Source: Rhizobium sp. CFBP 8762 (GTDB lineage Bacteria > Pseudomonadota > Alphaproteobacteria > Rhizobiales > Rhizobiaceae). Taken from it: 64,000 bases of DNA. This document shows, in pieces, positions 1 through 8,664 of the stretch (positions are counted from its first letter, which is position 1; every line of letters starts with the position of its first letter). The DNA lies in the NCBI RefSeq assembly GCF_014841565.1, contig NZ_JACYUD010000010.1, positions 1 to 64,000 of the forward strand, given 5' to 3'. The notes beneath the pieces are model-generated. The model saw only the letters and a list, made by a program, of their open reading frames with translations, had not been told where the DNA came from and searched no databases. A program made the translations under genes and the position numbers.

Positions 1-323
1 TAGCTTTTCGCCGCTTCGCTCAAAGCACTGTCGAACCGGCCTACCGCAACGCGACGCGCCAGCGCCTGCAGCACCGCCTGATAATCCAGACGGACAATCG
101 GGCTCACATCCTCGAAACTGTCTGCCAGCCCATGCGTGTCGTAGATCAGCATCTGTTCCTCGGGCGTAAATTCGCCGCCGATCCCGACGCGCCGAAAGGC
201 GGCCAGGCAGGCGGGATCATCCAGCAGGCGCTGCGCAAAATCCTGTATCTGCCCGGTGCGAAACAACCGCTCGGTCATTTCCTCATGCGTGGGTTCACCC
301 AGGCCGCTGTTTGTCAAACTCAT
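1..323 (-). CDS. Hypothetical protein, 3' end cut off by window edge
   Basis: An ATG at 323 opens a frame that reads leftward for 107 codons without a stop and leaves the window. The start is supported by a GGGGTGAT Shine-Dalgarno just upstream. The visible part is soluble, acidic and probably helical, begins MSLTNSGLGEPTHEEM, and has no signal peptide or membrane segment. I do not recognise the family. It is the last visible member of a tight minus-strand run after the cyclopropane synthase and a small gene (start 518), so it is probably co-transcribed with them. No function can be assigned from what is visible. Confidence 0.6.
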   Translation of the reverse strand, partial: MSLTNSGLGEPTHEEMTERLFRTGQIQDFAQRLLDDPACLAAFRRVGIGGEFTPEEQMLIYDTHGLADSFEDVSPIVRLDYQAVLQALARRVAVGRFDSALSEAAKS

Positions 324-359
324 ATCATCACCCCAAAGCCAGCACCTGAAAACGCAGAG

Positions 360-518
360 TCACGCTGCCATAGCGTACGGCATCATGTCGCCATCATCTT
401 TGAAGAGGCCGCTTCGCTTGCTGTCGATGACGTAAAGTATACGCGGATCACCTGTATAAATGTTGCTGTAGAGATATTTGCAATAGCTGGTCCTCGTTGC
501 CCCCAGAATGATAGCCAT
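360..518 (-). CDS. Small hypothetical protein (52 aa), possibly frameshifted
   Basis: The ATG at 518 lies 8 nt after the stop of the cyclopropane synthase gene and has a strong GAGGGATGGC ribosome site. The frame encodes 52 residues (MAIILGATRTSYCKY..., ending MMPYAMAA) and stops at 360. In the -1 frame the same DNA continues as YGSVTLRFQVLALG and stops at 328, overlapping the ribosome site of the next gene (start 323). That is the usual spacing for a coupled operon, so the true product may be about 63 residues with a one-base indel near 375, by mutation or sequencing error. Family not recognised. Operon position is well supported; the exact C-terminus is not. Confidence 0.5.
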   Translation of the reverse strand: MAIILGATRTSYCKYLYSNIYTGDPRILYVIDSKRSGLFKDDGDMMPYAMAA

Positions 519-526
519 GCCATCCC

Positions 527-1813
527 TCATAAGTTGCGGAAGTTGCCCGGAGCTTTCCGTGCAATGTCAGAGCCAACGGGCATACCCAACGCCGTCTCAC
601 GCCCGATCAGGGTGCGCTGATCATCAGTGATGTAATCACGCACAATCGGTGCCGCATCCCGCTTGCGGGATAGCTGCATGTGGAACACAAGCTGACTGCC
701 GGTGCGAAACATCATCTCAGCGCTGATCAGATAGAATTCCCACATGCGCGCAAAACGCTCATCATAGAGCGCGATCACTTGATCACGGTTTTGCGCAAAC
801 CGCTCCGCCCAATGGGCTAGCGTGGTCGCATAGTGCACGCGCAGAAACTCGAGATCTGTGACCCACAAGCTGTTGCGCTCCACAACGTCAAACACTTCTG
901 ACAGGGCCGGAGAATACGCGCCCGGAAAGATATATTTGCGCAGCCATGCGCTTGCCATTCCCGGCGGGCTCATATGACCGATGGAATGCAACAGCGCGAC
1001 ACCGTCATCGGGCATCAAAGTGTTCAGCTTGGCAAAAAACTCGTCATAATGGTGTACGCCGACATGCTCGAACATGCCGATGGAGACGATCCGGTCAAAC
1101 TGCGCGTTAACGTCCCGGTAGTCCCTCAGTTCAAATGTCACCCTATCGACCACGCCCGCATCGATTGCCCGTTGCGTTGCAAGCACCTGTTGCTCTTTGG
1201 ATAGTGTCACACCCAACACGGTAACATCCGCGATGGCTGCCAGATACAGCGCCATATCCCCCCAGCCGCAGCCAATATCCAGCACCCGCATGCCGGGCTG
1301 AAGACAGAGCTTGGCAGCAATCAGCCGCAGCTTGTTGCGCTGGGCCTGCTCAAGTGTATCTTCGGGATTACGAAAATAGCCACAGGAATAGAGCATGTTC
1401 TCATCGAGAAACAACTTATAGAACGGATTGCCGAGATCATAATGGTGCGCAACATTCTGCTGCGCCTGGCCTTTTTTGTTGGACTGCTGCCGCTTGCGGA
1501 AGCGCATTTTCACGGCCCGCAGCCATTTTTGTATGGGATACGACCCCAGTGAAAGGCGATTGATGGAAAACAGGTAAAGAAAGTCGCGCAAGGTCGATCC
1601 TTCTTCAAACCGCATAGTTCCATCCATATAGGCTTCGCCTGCCGCCAGCTCGGCATTCAGCACCAGTGAACGATAAAGCTTCTTGTCGGTCAGCCGCATG
1701 GTAACGGCGGGGCCATCGGTTCCGGAATAAACGTGCCGCTGCCCCTCGGCATCGATAACGGTCAGTTGACCCTTTTGAATAAACGCCTTCAACATATGCG
1801 AGAGTAGAAACAT
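527..1813 (-). CDS. cfa: Cyclopropane-fatty-acyl-phospholipid synthase
   Basis: A 428-residue cytoplasmic or membrane-surface enzyme that transfers a methylene group from S-adenosylmethionine to the double bond of unsaturated acyl chains in membrane phospholipids. The SAM-binding motif VLDIGCGWGD sits near residues 177-186. It is preceded by the family signature NVAHHYDLGNPFYKLFLD, and the C-terminal half is the usual Mycolic_acid_synthase (CMAS) fold. Length is normal for the family. The start at 1813 has a GAGGGGAC ribosome site; an internal Met at codon 7 is the alternative. The gene begins a minus-strand run with two small unknown genes and is divergent from the FMN-binding protein at 1951. 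Exact acyl specificity cannot be read from sequence. Confidence 0.93.
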   Translation of the reverse strand: MFLLSHMLKAFIQKGQLTVIDAEGQRHVYSGTDGPAVTMRLTDKKLYRSLVLNAELAAGEAYMDGTMRFEEGSTLRDFLYLFSINRLSLGSYPIQKWLRAVKMRFRKRQQSNKKGQAQQNVAHHYDLGNPFYKLFLDENMLYSCGYFRNPEDTLEQAQRNKLRLIAAKLCLQPGMRVLDIGCGWGDMALYLAAIADVTVLGVTLSKEQQVLATQRAIDAGVVDRVTFELRDYRDVNAQFDRIVSIGMFEHVGVHHYDEFFAKLNTLMPDDGVALLHSIGHMSPPGMASAWLRKYIFPGAYSPALSEVFDVVERNSLWVTDLEFLRVHYATTLAHWAERFAQNRDQVIALYDERFARMWEFYLISAEMMFRTGSQLVFHMQLSRKRDAAPIVRDYITDDQRTLIGRETALGMPVGSDIARKAPGNFRNL

Positions 1814-1924
1814 GCACGTCCCCTCGTTGTGGCAATGAGAACAGACTGGAACCCTCGGTGGCGCAAGTCAATCTGTTTCACGTGAAGCCAACGTCCGTGC
1901 TATTCCTTCACACCTGAAAAGGCG

Positions 1925-1930
1925 TATAAT
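1925..1930 (+). promoter_or_regulatory. Candidate -10 element for the 1951 gene
   Basis: A perfect TATAAT at 1925-1930 lies 20 bp before the ATG at 1951. The matching -35 position holds only a weak TTCCTT (1903-1908, 16-bp spacing). Transcription would start near 1937 with a very short leader containing the GGGAGGA ribosome site. The assignment rests on sequence match only. Confidence 0.35.
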
Positions 1931-1950
1931 TCCGATTTTGGGAGGATACC

Positions 1951-2397
1951 ATGCTCACCGAACTCACCCCGCAGGAATGCGTTGATTTCGTCAATTCGGC
2001 GTCGCTCGGACATCTGGCCTGCGCTCAGGAAGGCCAGCCCTACAGCGTGCCGGTGCGCTTTGCCTGTGAGTATCCCTACCTCTACAGCTTTTCCATGCCT
2101 GGGCAAAAGATTGAATGGATGCGGGCCAACCCGCAGGTCTGCCTGTCCGTGCTGGAGCTGAAGTCCGATCATGACTGGCGCAGTGTCATCGTCACCGGCC
2201 GGTTTGAAGAACTGCCGGATACGCCGGAACTGCATACAACGCATCACCACGCATGGACCCTGCTGCAGAGCAGACCGAACTGGTGGGAGCCGGGGGCTAT
2301 CAAGCCGGATACCACGCCCGGAACAACGTCCGTTGCGCCGGTGTTCTACCGCATTCACATGGCACACCTGACGGGCCGGCGTTCTTCACCATCATGA
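1951..2397 (+). CDS. Pyridoxamine 5'-phosphate oxidase family (FMN-binding split barrel) protein
   Basis: 148 residues, the usual size for small flavin-binding split-barrel proteins of the Pyridox_ox_2/nitroreductase-like group. The N-terminal part reads LGHLACAQEGQPYSVPVRF, the first strands that hold FMN, followed by YLYSFSMPGQKIEWMRANP and a valine-rich VIVTGRFEEL strand. These proteins bind FMN or a similar flavin, and most have no proven substrate; some act in pyridoxine or nitro-compound metabolism or haem binding. A strong GGGAGGATACC ribosome site precedes the ATG. Its stop overlaps the start of the next gene (ATGA at 2394-2397), so the two are translationally coupled. The biochemical role is unknown. 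Confidence 0.8.
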   Translation: MLTELTPQECVDFVNSASLGHLACAQEGQPYSVPVRFACEYPYLYSFSMPGQKIEWMRANPQVCLSVLELKSDHDWRSVIVTGRFEELPDTPELHTTHHHAWTLLQSRPNWWEPGAIKPDTTPGTTSVAPVFYRIHMAHLTGRRSSPS

Positions 2398-2789
2398 ATG
2401 CACAAGATGAACGGACGCCGTTAAAGACACATATGCGCCTTTTCTATCTGGCAGCCGGTTGGGCTATGGTTGTTCTTGGCGTCGTTGGTATTTTTCTGCC
2501 CCTGTTGCCCACCACACCCTTTCTGCTTGCTGCTGCCTGGTTTTTCTCTCGTGGCTCGCCGGTCCTGGAACGCTGGTTGCTGAACCACAAAACTTTGGGC
2601 CCGCCGTTGCAAGACTGGCGTGCCCGGGGCGCGATCTCCCGGCGCGCGAAAATGACGGCCATCGCTATGATCATCGCCAGCTACTGTCTTCTGCTTTTCT
2701 ATGTGCAGCCCTCAACCATCGTTTTGGTCGTGGTGGGTATAACGCTGATGGGCAGCAGCACATTTATTCTGACGCGGCCCGGACGTTAA
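2394..2789 (+). CDS. DUF454 (YbaN-like) inner-membrane protein
   Basis: 131 residues starting at the ATG at 2394, which overlaps the previous stop as ATGA. An open frame extends further upstream but lies inside the neighbour. The protein has a first hydrophobic stretch near residues 17-39 (ending IFLPLLPTTPFLL), the typical YbaN signature of a P-L-L-P-T-T-P-F hairpin, then WFFSRGS and a second pair of membrane segments near residues 80-125. This matches the DUF454 family of small inner-membrane proteins of unknown function. In other bacteria members often sit beside haem or flavin-handling genes, which fits the coupled FMN-binding neighbour, but that link is inference. Confidence 0.8.
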   Translation: MNAQDERTPLKTHMRLFYLAAGWAMVVLGVVGIFLPLLPTTPFLLAAAWFFSRGSPVLERWLLNHKTLGPPLQDWRARGAISRRAKMTAIAMIIASYCLLLFYVQPSTIVLVVVGITLMGSSTFILTRPGR

Positions 2790-2983
2790 AGTTCATAACC
2801 GCGTCAAAGATGTTTTGCATCGCAGCGAATGTTGGGTAATGTAAGCAGGAGCTTGTTCGGCACCTTGGAGGGCACCGAACAGTGGGGGGAGCCACTGATG
2901 CCAAACAATTGCCAAAGGCGTTCGTAAGCCACCCCCATCATTGTGATTGTGCGCATCTGTTGCGCCTGATGGAGGAGTAGAGT

Positions 2984-3928
2984 GTGAAACAATTTTTTCT
3001 GGCATCTCTCGTTGCGGGCGCTCTGTCGCTGCCTGCCTTTGCAGCTGATTATACGCTGATCGCACCGGCCAACCCCGGCGGCGGCTGGGACCAGACGGCC
3101 CGTTCCCTGCAAACGGTCATGCAGGAAGAAGGCATTTCCGGCAACGTACAGGTACAGAACGTACCCGGCGCCGGTGGCACAATCGGTCTTGCGCAGTTTG
3201 CAAGCCAGGCCAAGGGCAACCCGAATACGCTGATCGTCGGCGGCTATGTCATGGTCGGGGCCATTCTCACCAACAAATCACCCGTAACCCTCAAGGATGT
3301 AACCCCGATTGCCCGCCTCACCGGCGAGTACGAGGCCATTGTGGTTCCAGCCGCGTCGCCCATTCAAACCATTGCGGACCTGATTGCCGCCCTGAAGGCC
3401 GATCCGGGTGCGGTATCCTGGGCCGGTGGGTCTGCGGGCGGTACGGACCATATCGCCGTGGGTCTGGTTGCAAAGGCGGCCGGTGTCGACCCCAAGAAAA
3501 TCAACTATATCGCGTTTTCCGGCGGTGGCGAGGCTTTGGCCGCAATTCTGGGCAATCAGGTAACGGCTGGCATTTCCGGGTATGGCGAGTTTGAGTCGCA
3601 GGTCAAATCCGGCACCTTGCGGTTGCTGGCTGTCACCAGTGCCGAGCGCATTGCGGGCGTTGATGGTCCGACGTTGAAAGAGTCCGGCCTCGATGTGGTT
3701 GTCGAGAACTGGCGCATGGTTGCGGCTGCCCCCGGCCTGACACCGGAGCAAACGGCTGTGATTTCCGCTGATGTGGAAAAGACTGTGAAATCGGCCAGCT
3801 GGCAGGAGCTTTTGAAAACCAAGGGCTGGCAGGATACCTATCTGGCCGGAGATGCGTTCAAAGCCCAGCTTGACAAGGATATCGCATCCTCCGAAGCGGT
3901 CCTGAAAGAAATCGGGCTGGTTGAATGA
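2984..3928 (+). CDS. tctC: TctC: tripartite tricarboxylate transporter substrate-binding protein
   Basis: A 314-residue periplasmic binding protein of the TctC/Bug family. The first 20 residues ([20 protein letters not shown]) form a clear signal peptide with cleavage after AFA. Mature-protein motifs include the [12 protein letters not shown] segment and the [14 protein letters not shown] loop that grips carboxylate ligands in this family. The start is GTG at 2984 with a GGAGGAG ribosome site 7 nt upstream. It overlaps tctB by 4 bp (ATGA) and is followed by tctA, giving the standard C-B-A order. Ligand is unknown; family ligands include citrate, other tricarboxylates, dicarboxylates and aromatic acids. 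No TctDE-type two-component pair lies nearby. Confidence 0.93.
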   Translation: MKQFFLASLVAGALSLPAFAADYTLIAPANPGGGWDQTARSLQTVMQEEGISGNVQVQNVPGAGGTIGLAQFASQAKGNPNTLIVGGYVMVGAILTNKSPVTLKDVTPIARLTGEYEAIVVPAASPIQTIADLIAALKADPGAVSWAGGSAGGTDHIAVGLVAKAAGVDPKKINYIAFSGGGEALAAILGNQVTAGISGYGEFESQVKSGTLRLLAVTSAERIAGVDGPTLKESGLDVVVENWRMVAAAPGLTPEQTAVISADVEKTVKSASWQELLKTKGWQDTYLAGDAFKAQLDKDIASSEAVLKEIGLVE

Positions 3929-4419
3929 GCATCGACGCGCCTCAAACGCCAACACGCAGCGGCCCCAACAGGGCCGCTCTTGTCATTGCCCTCTGTCTCT
4001 TCGCCCTTGGCTGCCTGATTCTCTGGGATACATCACGCCTGAGTGCCATGGCGAGCTATGCCCGCATCGGCCCCGCAACCGTGCCCAACATCATCGCCGG
4101 GGGCCTTGTCATTCTGGCGCTTTGCACCGGTTACACGGCCTTTCGTGGTGGCTTTCCGGAAATGGAGCAGCTTGATGTGCCTCCGGTGCTGTGGATCGTG
4201 GCGGGCCTTGTGGCGCAATTGCTGCTGCTGAAACCCCTTGGATTTTCGATTGCCACAGGCCTTCTGTTCGCGTTGACGGCGCGGGGTTTTGGCAAGCGCA
4301 AATTGTGGTTCTCCATTCCAATCGGCATTGTCATCTGCTTTGTCGTGTGGATCATCTTTTCCAAGCTGTTGCAGCTTTCGCTTCCAGCCGGCCCGCTTGA
4401 GCGGCTGTTTTTCTCGTGA
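3925..4419 (+). CDS. tctB: TctB: small membrane subunit of tripartite tricarboxylate transporter
   Basis: 164 residues with four predicted membrane segments (around residues 17-35, 48-68, 88-105 and 118-145), the normal topology and length for TctB. The sequence is poorly conserved in the family, so the assignment relies on topology plus its place between tctC and tctA. Its ATG overlaps the tctC stop (ATGA), and the tctA ribosome site GAGG overlaps its own stop codon, so all three are tightly coupled. It works in the inner membrane with TctA to import a carboxylate delivered by TctC, driven by an ion gradient. Confidence 0.88.
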   Translation: MSIDAPQTPTRSGPNRAALVIALCLFALGCLILWDTSRLSAMASYARIGPATVPNIIAGGLVILALCTGYTAFRGGFPEMEQLDVPPVLWIVAGLVAQLLLLKPLGFSIATGLLFALTARGFGKRKLWFSIPIGIVICFVVWIIFSKLLQLSLPAGPLERLFFS

Positions 4420-4425
4420 GGCACA

Positions 4426-5943
4426 ATGGCTACGTTTGAATTTCTGCTCCAGGGTATCGTCGTCGCCTGTCAGCCGATGAATCTTCTTTATGCCCTGATT
4501 GGCGTAACCCTCGGCACCGCCGTGGGTGTGCTTCCGGGCATTGGTCCGGCACTCACCGTCGCGCTGCTGCTGCCGGTGACCTACAAGCTCGATCCGGCTG
4601 GCTCGCTCATCATGTTTGCCGGCATCTATTACGGTGGCATGTATGGCGGCTCGACCACGTCCATCCTGCTGAATACCCCCGGCGAAAGCTCGTCCATCGT
4701 TACCGCGCTGGAGGGCAACAAAATGGCCCGGGCGGGCCGTGGAGGACCGGCGCTGGCCACGGCTGCAATCGGCTCCTTTGTGGCAGGCCTCATTGCTACC
4801 CTGGGTTTGGCGTTCATTGCCCCCTTTATCGTCAAGTTCGCGCTTGTCTTCGGTCCGCGTGAGTATTTCGCGCTGATGGTGCTGGCCTTCATCACCGTGT
4901 CCTCAGCGTTCGGGGATTCGACACTTCGCGGTCTTACCGCGCTGTTCATCGGCTTTGCGCTTGCGATTATCGGCATTGATCAACAGACCGGTCAGGCCCG
5001 CATGAGCTTCGGCATTCCCGATCTTCTGGACGGGATCGAAGTTACGACGCTGGCTGTCGCCATGTTTGCCATCGGGGAGAGCCTCTACATCGCAGCACAA
5101 GGCGACCGGGGTCCCGACAAGGTGGAAGCCGTGCGCGGCTCTGTGTGGATGACAGCACAGGACTGGGCGCGCTCGTGGAAGCCATGGTTGCGCGGTACGT
5201 TGATTGGTTTTCCAATCGGTGCCATGCCCGCGGGCGGTGCCGAAATCGGCACTTTCCTGTCCTACGCCACGGAAAAACGGCTGACCAAGCATCCGGACGA
5301 GTTCGGCCACGGTGCCATTGAAGGCGTTGCGGGACCCGAGGCGGCCAACAACGCCTCGGCGGCTGGCACGCTGGTGCCCCTGCTGACGCTTGGTCTACCA
5401 ACCACCGCAACTGCCGCCATCATGCTGGCGGGTTTCCAGCAATACGGTCTGCAACCCGGTCCACTGCTGTTTGCAACCAACCCGCAACTGGTCTGGGGGC
5501 TGATCGCCAGCCTGTTGATTGCCAACTTCATGCTGCTGGTTCTGAATCTTCCACTTGTGGGCCTTTGGGTACGGCTTCTGACCATTCCCAAACCATGGCT
5601 TTATGCAGGCATTCTGCTGTTTGCGACCCTTGGCACCATCGGCGCAAACCCGTCGGTCTTTGAACTCGGAATGTTGCTTGCGTTCGGGCTTCTTGGGTTT
5701 GTCATGCGTATCTTCGGCTACCCGATTGCACCAGTGGTCGTGGGCCTTATTCTTGGCCCCATGGCAGAACAGCAATTGCGCCGTGCGCTGGCAATCAGCC
5801 AGGGCGATCTGACCACGTTGGTGGCCTCGCCAATTGCCGCCGTCCTTCTTGCAGTCGCGGCAGCGGCGTTGGTCGTACCGCTGATCCTTCGAGCACGCGG
5901 TAAAGGCAAAGTTCTGTCGGATCTCGCTGCCAGCGAAGACTAA
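4426..5943 (+). CDS. tctA: TctA: large membrane permease of tripartite tricarboxylate transporter
   Basis: 505 residues with about twelve membrane segments and the conserved glycine-rich stretches of Tct[21 protein letters not shown] near residues 35-55, [20 protein letters not shown] near 67-87, and a second repeat with [20 protein letters not shown] and [15 protein letters not shown] near 265-340. The two halves are internal repeats, as known for the family. It forms the ion-coupled channel for the carboxylate captured by TctC. The ATG at 4426 follows GAGG in the end of tctB. The operon ends at a strong intrinsic terminator at 5966. Confidence 0.95.
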   Translation: MATFEFLLQGIVVACQPMNLLYALIGVTLGTAVGVLPGIGPALTVALLLPVTYKLDPAGSLIMFAGIYYGGMYGGSTTSILLNTPGESSSIVTALEGNKMARAGRGGPALATAAIGSFVAGLIATLGLAFIAPFIVKFALVFGPREYFALMVLAFITVSSAFGDSTLRGLTALFIGFALAIIGIDQQTGQARMSFGIPDLLDGIEVTTLAVAMFAIGESLYIAAQGDRGPDKVEAVRGSVWMTAQDWARSWKPWLRGTLIGFPIGAMPAGGAEIGTFLSYATEKRLTKHPDEFGHGAIEGVAGPEAANNASAAGTLVPLLTLGLPTTATAAIMLAGFQQYGLQPGPLLFATNPQLVWGLIASLLIANFMLLVLNLPLVGLWVRLLTIPKPWLYAGILLFATLGTIGANPSVFELGMLLAFGLLGFVMRIFGYPIAPVVVGLILGPMAEQQLRRALAISQGDLTTLVASPIAAVLLAVAAAALVVPLILRARGKGKVLSDLAASED

Positions 5944-5965
5944 TCAGCCGATACCATCTGGAATG

Positions 5966-6000
5966 AAAAAAGGCCGCTCTTTTGACGCGGCCTTTTTCTT
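5966..6000 (+). terminator. Rho-independent terminator of tctCBA
   Basis: The arm AAAAAAGGCCGC (5966-5977) pairs with GCGGCCTTTTT (5987-5997) around a 9-nt loop, followed by further pyrimidines. It lies 22 bp after the tctA stop. Confidence 0.9.
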
Positions 6001-6110
6001 GCTCTTATATCAAGCGCCTTACATTTTTGCATGGGAGATGTGAAAAGCTGCAACTTGTGCCTGCAAGCTTGAAAGATCATCTTAAGTCCATCAACACTTT
6101 GAGGCATCTC

Positions 6111-6281
6111 ATGAGCAACCGTAACACACATAGTCAGAACATCTTCACACGCGCCTTTGCCGTGTTCAGTGCTGCCACAACGGCTGCAGCTGCTATCGAA
6201 GGCCGTCGCCGCCCCACAGACCGCGACCTGCGCACCCTCGGTATCGATCCAAACCACTTCAACGATGTTGGCCGTGGCTAA
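6111..6281 (+). CDS. DUF1127-like small protein
   Basis: 56 residues, starting at an ATG with GAGG 10 nt upstream. The C-terminal part RRPTDRDLRTLGIDPNHF matches the DUF1127 (YjiS-like) pattern: an Arg-rich segment, L-x-x-L/D-R-D, L-x-x-L-G-I/L and an aromatic end. The N-terminal part is alanine/threonine rich and helical. In alphaproteobacteria, small DUF1127 proteins have been tied to RNA turnover and to phosphate or carbon metabolism through RNA binding; whether that holds here is inference. It stands alone between the tct terminator and a bidirectional terminator. The open frame extends upstream to 5982, but nothing there looks protein-like. Confidence 0.6.
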   Translation: MSNRNTHSQNIFTRAFAVFSAATTAAAAIEGRRRPTDRDLRTLGIDPNHFNDVGRG

Positions 6282-6292
6282 GCATGTCCATT

Positions 6293-6310
6293 AAAAGCGG
6301 GATCGCTTTT
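6293..6310. terminator. Bidirectional stem-loop between the DUF1127-like gene and rhaU
   Basis: AAAAGCG (6293-6299) and CGCTTTT (6304-6310) form a perfect hairpin with A and T runs on its flanks, so it can work for the plus-strand DUF1127-like gene and the minus-strand rha operon. A second perfect 10-bp inverted repeat with a 3-nt loop (6322-6331 and 6335-6344) spans the rhaU stop codon and may protect the operon's 3' end. Confidence 0.65.
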
Positions 6311-6335
6311 ACCTCTAGCAAATGCCTTGAATGCT

Positions 6336-6653
6336 TCAAGGCATAAAAAACACCGGCACGAGGTCCCGCGAGACGGGCGAGCAATCAGCGTTCGTTTCCA
6401 TGATATCGGCCATGTGCGCCCACCAGCGCTGCATCACCGGATGCTCTGGCAGACTGTCCATGGAGTGGCCCGCGGCGCGGGTCAAAACACCGAACAGCGT
6501 GTTGGTCTGTTGATCCAGATGGATTGAGTAATCCGAAACGCCTGCGTCGTGCAGAAGCTCCCTCAGTTCCGGCCATAGGTCATCATGGCGGCGCTTGTAC
6601 TCGGCCTCCATGCCGGGGTTCAGTTTCATGACAAATGCGTAGCGTTCACTCAT
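6336..6653 (-). CDS. rhaU: L-rhamnose mutarotase
   Basis: 105 residues, the standard length for RhaM/RhaU, which interconverts the alpha and beta anomers of L-rhamnose in the cytoplasm. Family features are the N-terminal [10 protein letters not shown] strand with the HDDLWPEL motif, the central SIHLD strand, and the C-terminal [11 protein letters not shown] helix carrying the conserved Trp pair. Its ATG overlaps the rhaQ stop by 4 bp, so it is the last coupled gene of the rhaRSTPQU operon. In Rhizobium the next gene would be rhaK; here the operon ends at stem-loops instead. Confidence 0.94.
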   Translation of the reverse strand: MSERYAFVMKLNPGMEAEYKRRHDDLWPELRELLHDAGVSDYSIHLDQQTNTLFGVLTRAAGHSMDSLPEHPVMQRWWAHMADIMETNADCSPVSRDLVPVFFMP

Positions 6654-7678
6654 CGCAGGCTGCGTCCCTTCATGCGTCGCGCTACGATGGGCAGCGCAAT
6701 CGTGATGATCAACAGCAGGCCGATGAAAATCGACATGACGATTCCAGGGACATTAAGAAGCCCAAGGCCGAATGTCACCAGCCCCATGACGAACGCCGCA
6801 ATCACGACGCCACCAATGGTGCCGGACCCGCCCAGGATCGAAATACCGCCCAGCACGACCATGGTTACCACTTCCAACTCCCACCCTTGAGCAATGGAGG
6901 GACGGGTAGAGCCAAGGCGTGAGGTCAGGCACACAGCCGCTATGCCGCTCATCAATCCTGTGAGCAGAAACAGAATGAACTTGACCCGCTCCACTGGCAC
7001 ACCGGAAAAGCGCGCCGCAAACGGGTTGTTTCCGATGACATAGACCTGACGTCCAAAATTGGTTGCGTGCAGCAGGACAGCAAACACAACAGCCGCTACG
7101 GCAAACAGCGCGAACTCGAAAGAAAACACCCAGACGACATAGCCCTGCCCGAAATAGGCAAAGCTTGCCGGATAACCGCCATAGGCCTTATCGCCTAGCA
7201 CCATGTAGGATAGGCCGCGAAACAAGCTCATCGTACCGATGGTGACAACGATGGATGGCAGCTTCAAACCGGACACAAGGAAACCGTTGACCGCGCCACA
7301 GGCAAGCCCGGTACCGACCCCGATCAAAACCAGTGCAGGTGTGCCCAATCCCATCTGCGCCGCCGCACCCATAGCGGTTGAGGCCAGCGCGATGATGGCG
7401 GCCACCGACAGGTCAATTTCGCCCGCGATAATCAGCAGCGCCATGGCGAAGGCGATCAACGCTTTTTCCGTAAAGTTGAAGGTTGCGTCCGACAGGTTCC
7501 ACGCGTTGAGGAAATAAGGGGAGGCGAACGCATTGGCGATGAAAATCACCACCGCGACAATCAGCAGCAACACTTCCCAGCTTGCCAGAATGCGGGTGAA
7601 CGGTGTTCCCAGCCGGTCCGGTATGGCGCGGCGGGTCTGGGCGCTGTCGCTGTTTGTGGGGTCCGTCAAAGCGCTCAT
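6650..7678 (-). CDS. rhaQ: Rhamnose ABC transporter permease
   Basis: 342 residues of the BPD_transp_2 (RbsC/AraH-like) inner-membrane permease family, with about ten membrane segments after a 30-residue cytoplasmic leader. Family features include [13 protein letters not shown] near residues 85-97 and [20 protein letters not shown] near 275-295. It pairs with RhaP to form the membrane channel. Start and stop each overlap the neighbouring genes by 4 bp (rhaP and rhaU). Which of the two permeases is called P or Q follows the rhizobial gene order rhaRSTPQU. Confidence 0.92.
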   Translation of the reverse strand: MSALTDPTNSDSAQTRRAIPDRLGTPFTRILASWEVLLLIVAVVIFIANAFASPYFLNAWNLSDATFNFTEKALIAFAMALLIIAGEIDLSVAAIIALASTAMGAAAQMGLGTPALVLIGVGTGLACGAVNGFLVSGLKLPSIVVTIGTMSLFRGLSYMVLGDKAYGGYPASFAYFGQGYVVWVFSFEFALFAVAAVVFAVLLHATNFGRQVYVIGNNPFAARFSGVPVERVKFILFLLTGLMSGIAAVCLTSRLGSTRPSIAQGWELEVVTMVVLGGISILGGSGTIGGVVIAAFVMGLVTFGLGLLNVPGIVMSIFIGLLLIITIALPIVARRMKGRSLR

Positions 7679-8664
7679 GCACCACCCTCTGCTTTCGAAT
7701 GGGCGCGCAGAATCATGCGGCCCCGGTTACGCTCTGCACGCGCATTAAAGATGACCGCCAGAATGATCACGAGACCGGAAATAGCCATCTGCGCGAAAGG
7801 CGAGATGCCAATGACCGGCAATGCATTCTTGATCACGCCGAGGAACAACGCTCCCAGCACCGCACCGCCCACGGAACCAATGCCGCCGGCAATCGAAATG
7901 CCGCCGATCACGCAGGCTGCCACACTGTCCAGCTCAAAACCGGCAGCAATATCCACATAGGCAACTGCGTAGCGTGAAACCCATAGATAACCAGAAAGAC
8001 CCGCCAGCGCACCGGACAGCACAAAGGCGTAGAACTTGGTTCGGCCCACATCGATGCCCGCATAGGTCGCCGCCACCGGGTTACCACCGGATGCATAGGT
8101 CGCGCGGCCAAAGCCGGTGCGTGACAGCACGAACACCATCAGTGCCACGATCAGAATGGCAACCCAGCCCAGCACCGGCAGACCCAGGAGCATGGTGCGC
8201 GGTGTGTTGAGAAAGGTCGGCGTCATCTGATGCGCATTGATCCAGCTTCCACCGGACAGAACAAAGGCCATGCCGCGATAGATCGTCAGCGTTCCAAGCG
8301 TCACCACAATCGGCGGAATGCCGAGCGCCCAAACGAGATAGCCGTTGATTGCGCCCAGAGCCGCTCCCATGCCAATGGCAACACCAAGGATCAGCACCAG
8401 CGGCAGGGCAGGATAGGCTGCATTCAACATGGCCACCGCCATACCGGTAAACGCCAGATTGGCGGCCACTGACAAATCAATGGATTTTGTAAGGATAACC
8501 GTCATTTGCCCCAGTGCCAGAATGATGAGGATAGACGTATCGTTGAAGATATTGGCGAGGTTTTTGGGTCCGGCAAAGCCCGGTGCCCGCGTGGCGAACA
8601 AGGCAATCATGACAGCAATAATCACGACCAGCAGGACTTCACGGTTTTTCAGCAGATGTTTCAT
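7675..8664 (-). CDS. rhaP: Rhamnose ABC transporter permease
   Basis: 329 residues with the same BPD_transp_2 fold as the next gene, including the TKSIDLSVAANLAFTG motif near residues 60-75 and GGISIAGGIGSVGGAVLGALF in the C-terminal third. It forms the sugar channel in the inner membrane as a heterodimer with RhaQ. The ATG at 8664 overlaps the rhaT stop (ATGA) and its own stop overlaps the rhaQ start, so subunits are made in coupled amounts. The C-terminus is basic and cytoplasmic. Confidence 0.92.
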   Translation of the reverse strand: MKHLLKNREVLLVVIIAVMIALFATRAPGFAGPKNLANIFNDTSILIILALGQMTVILTKSIDLSVAANLAFTGMAVAMLNAAYPALPLVLILGVAIGMGAALGAINGYLVWALGIPPIVVTLGTLTIYRGMAFVLSGGSWINAHQMTPTFLNTPRTMLLGLPVLGWVAILIVALMVFVLSRTGFGRATYASGGNPVAATYAGIDVGRTKFYAFVLSGALAGLSGYLWVSRYAVAYVDIAAGFELDSVAACVIGGISIAGGIGSVGGAVLGALFLGVIKNALPVIGISPFAQMAISGLVIILAVIFNARAERNRGRMILRAHSKAEGGA

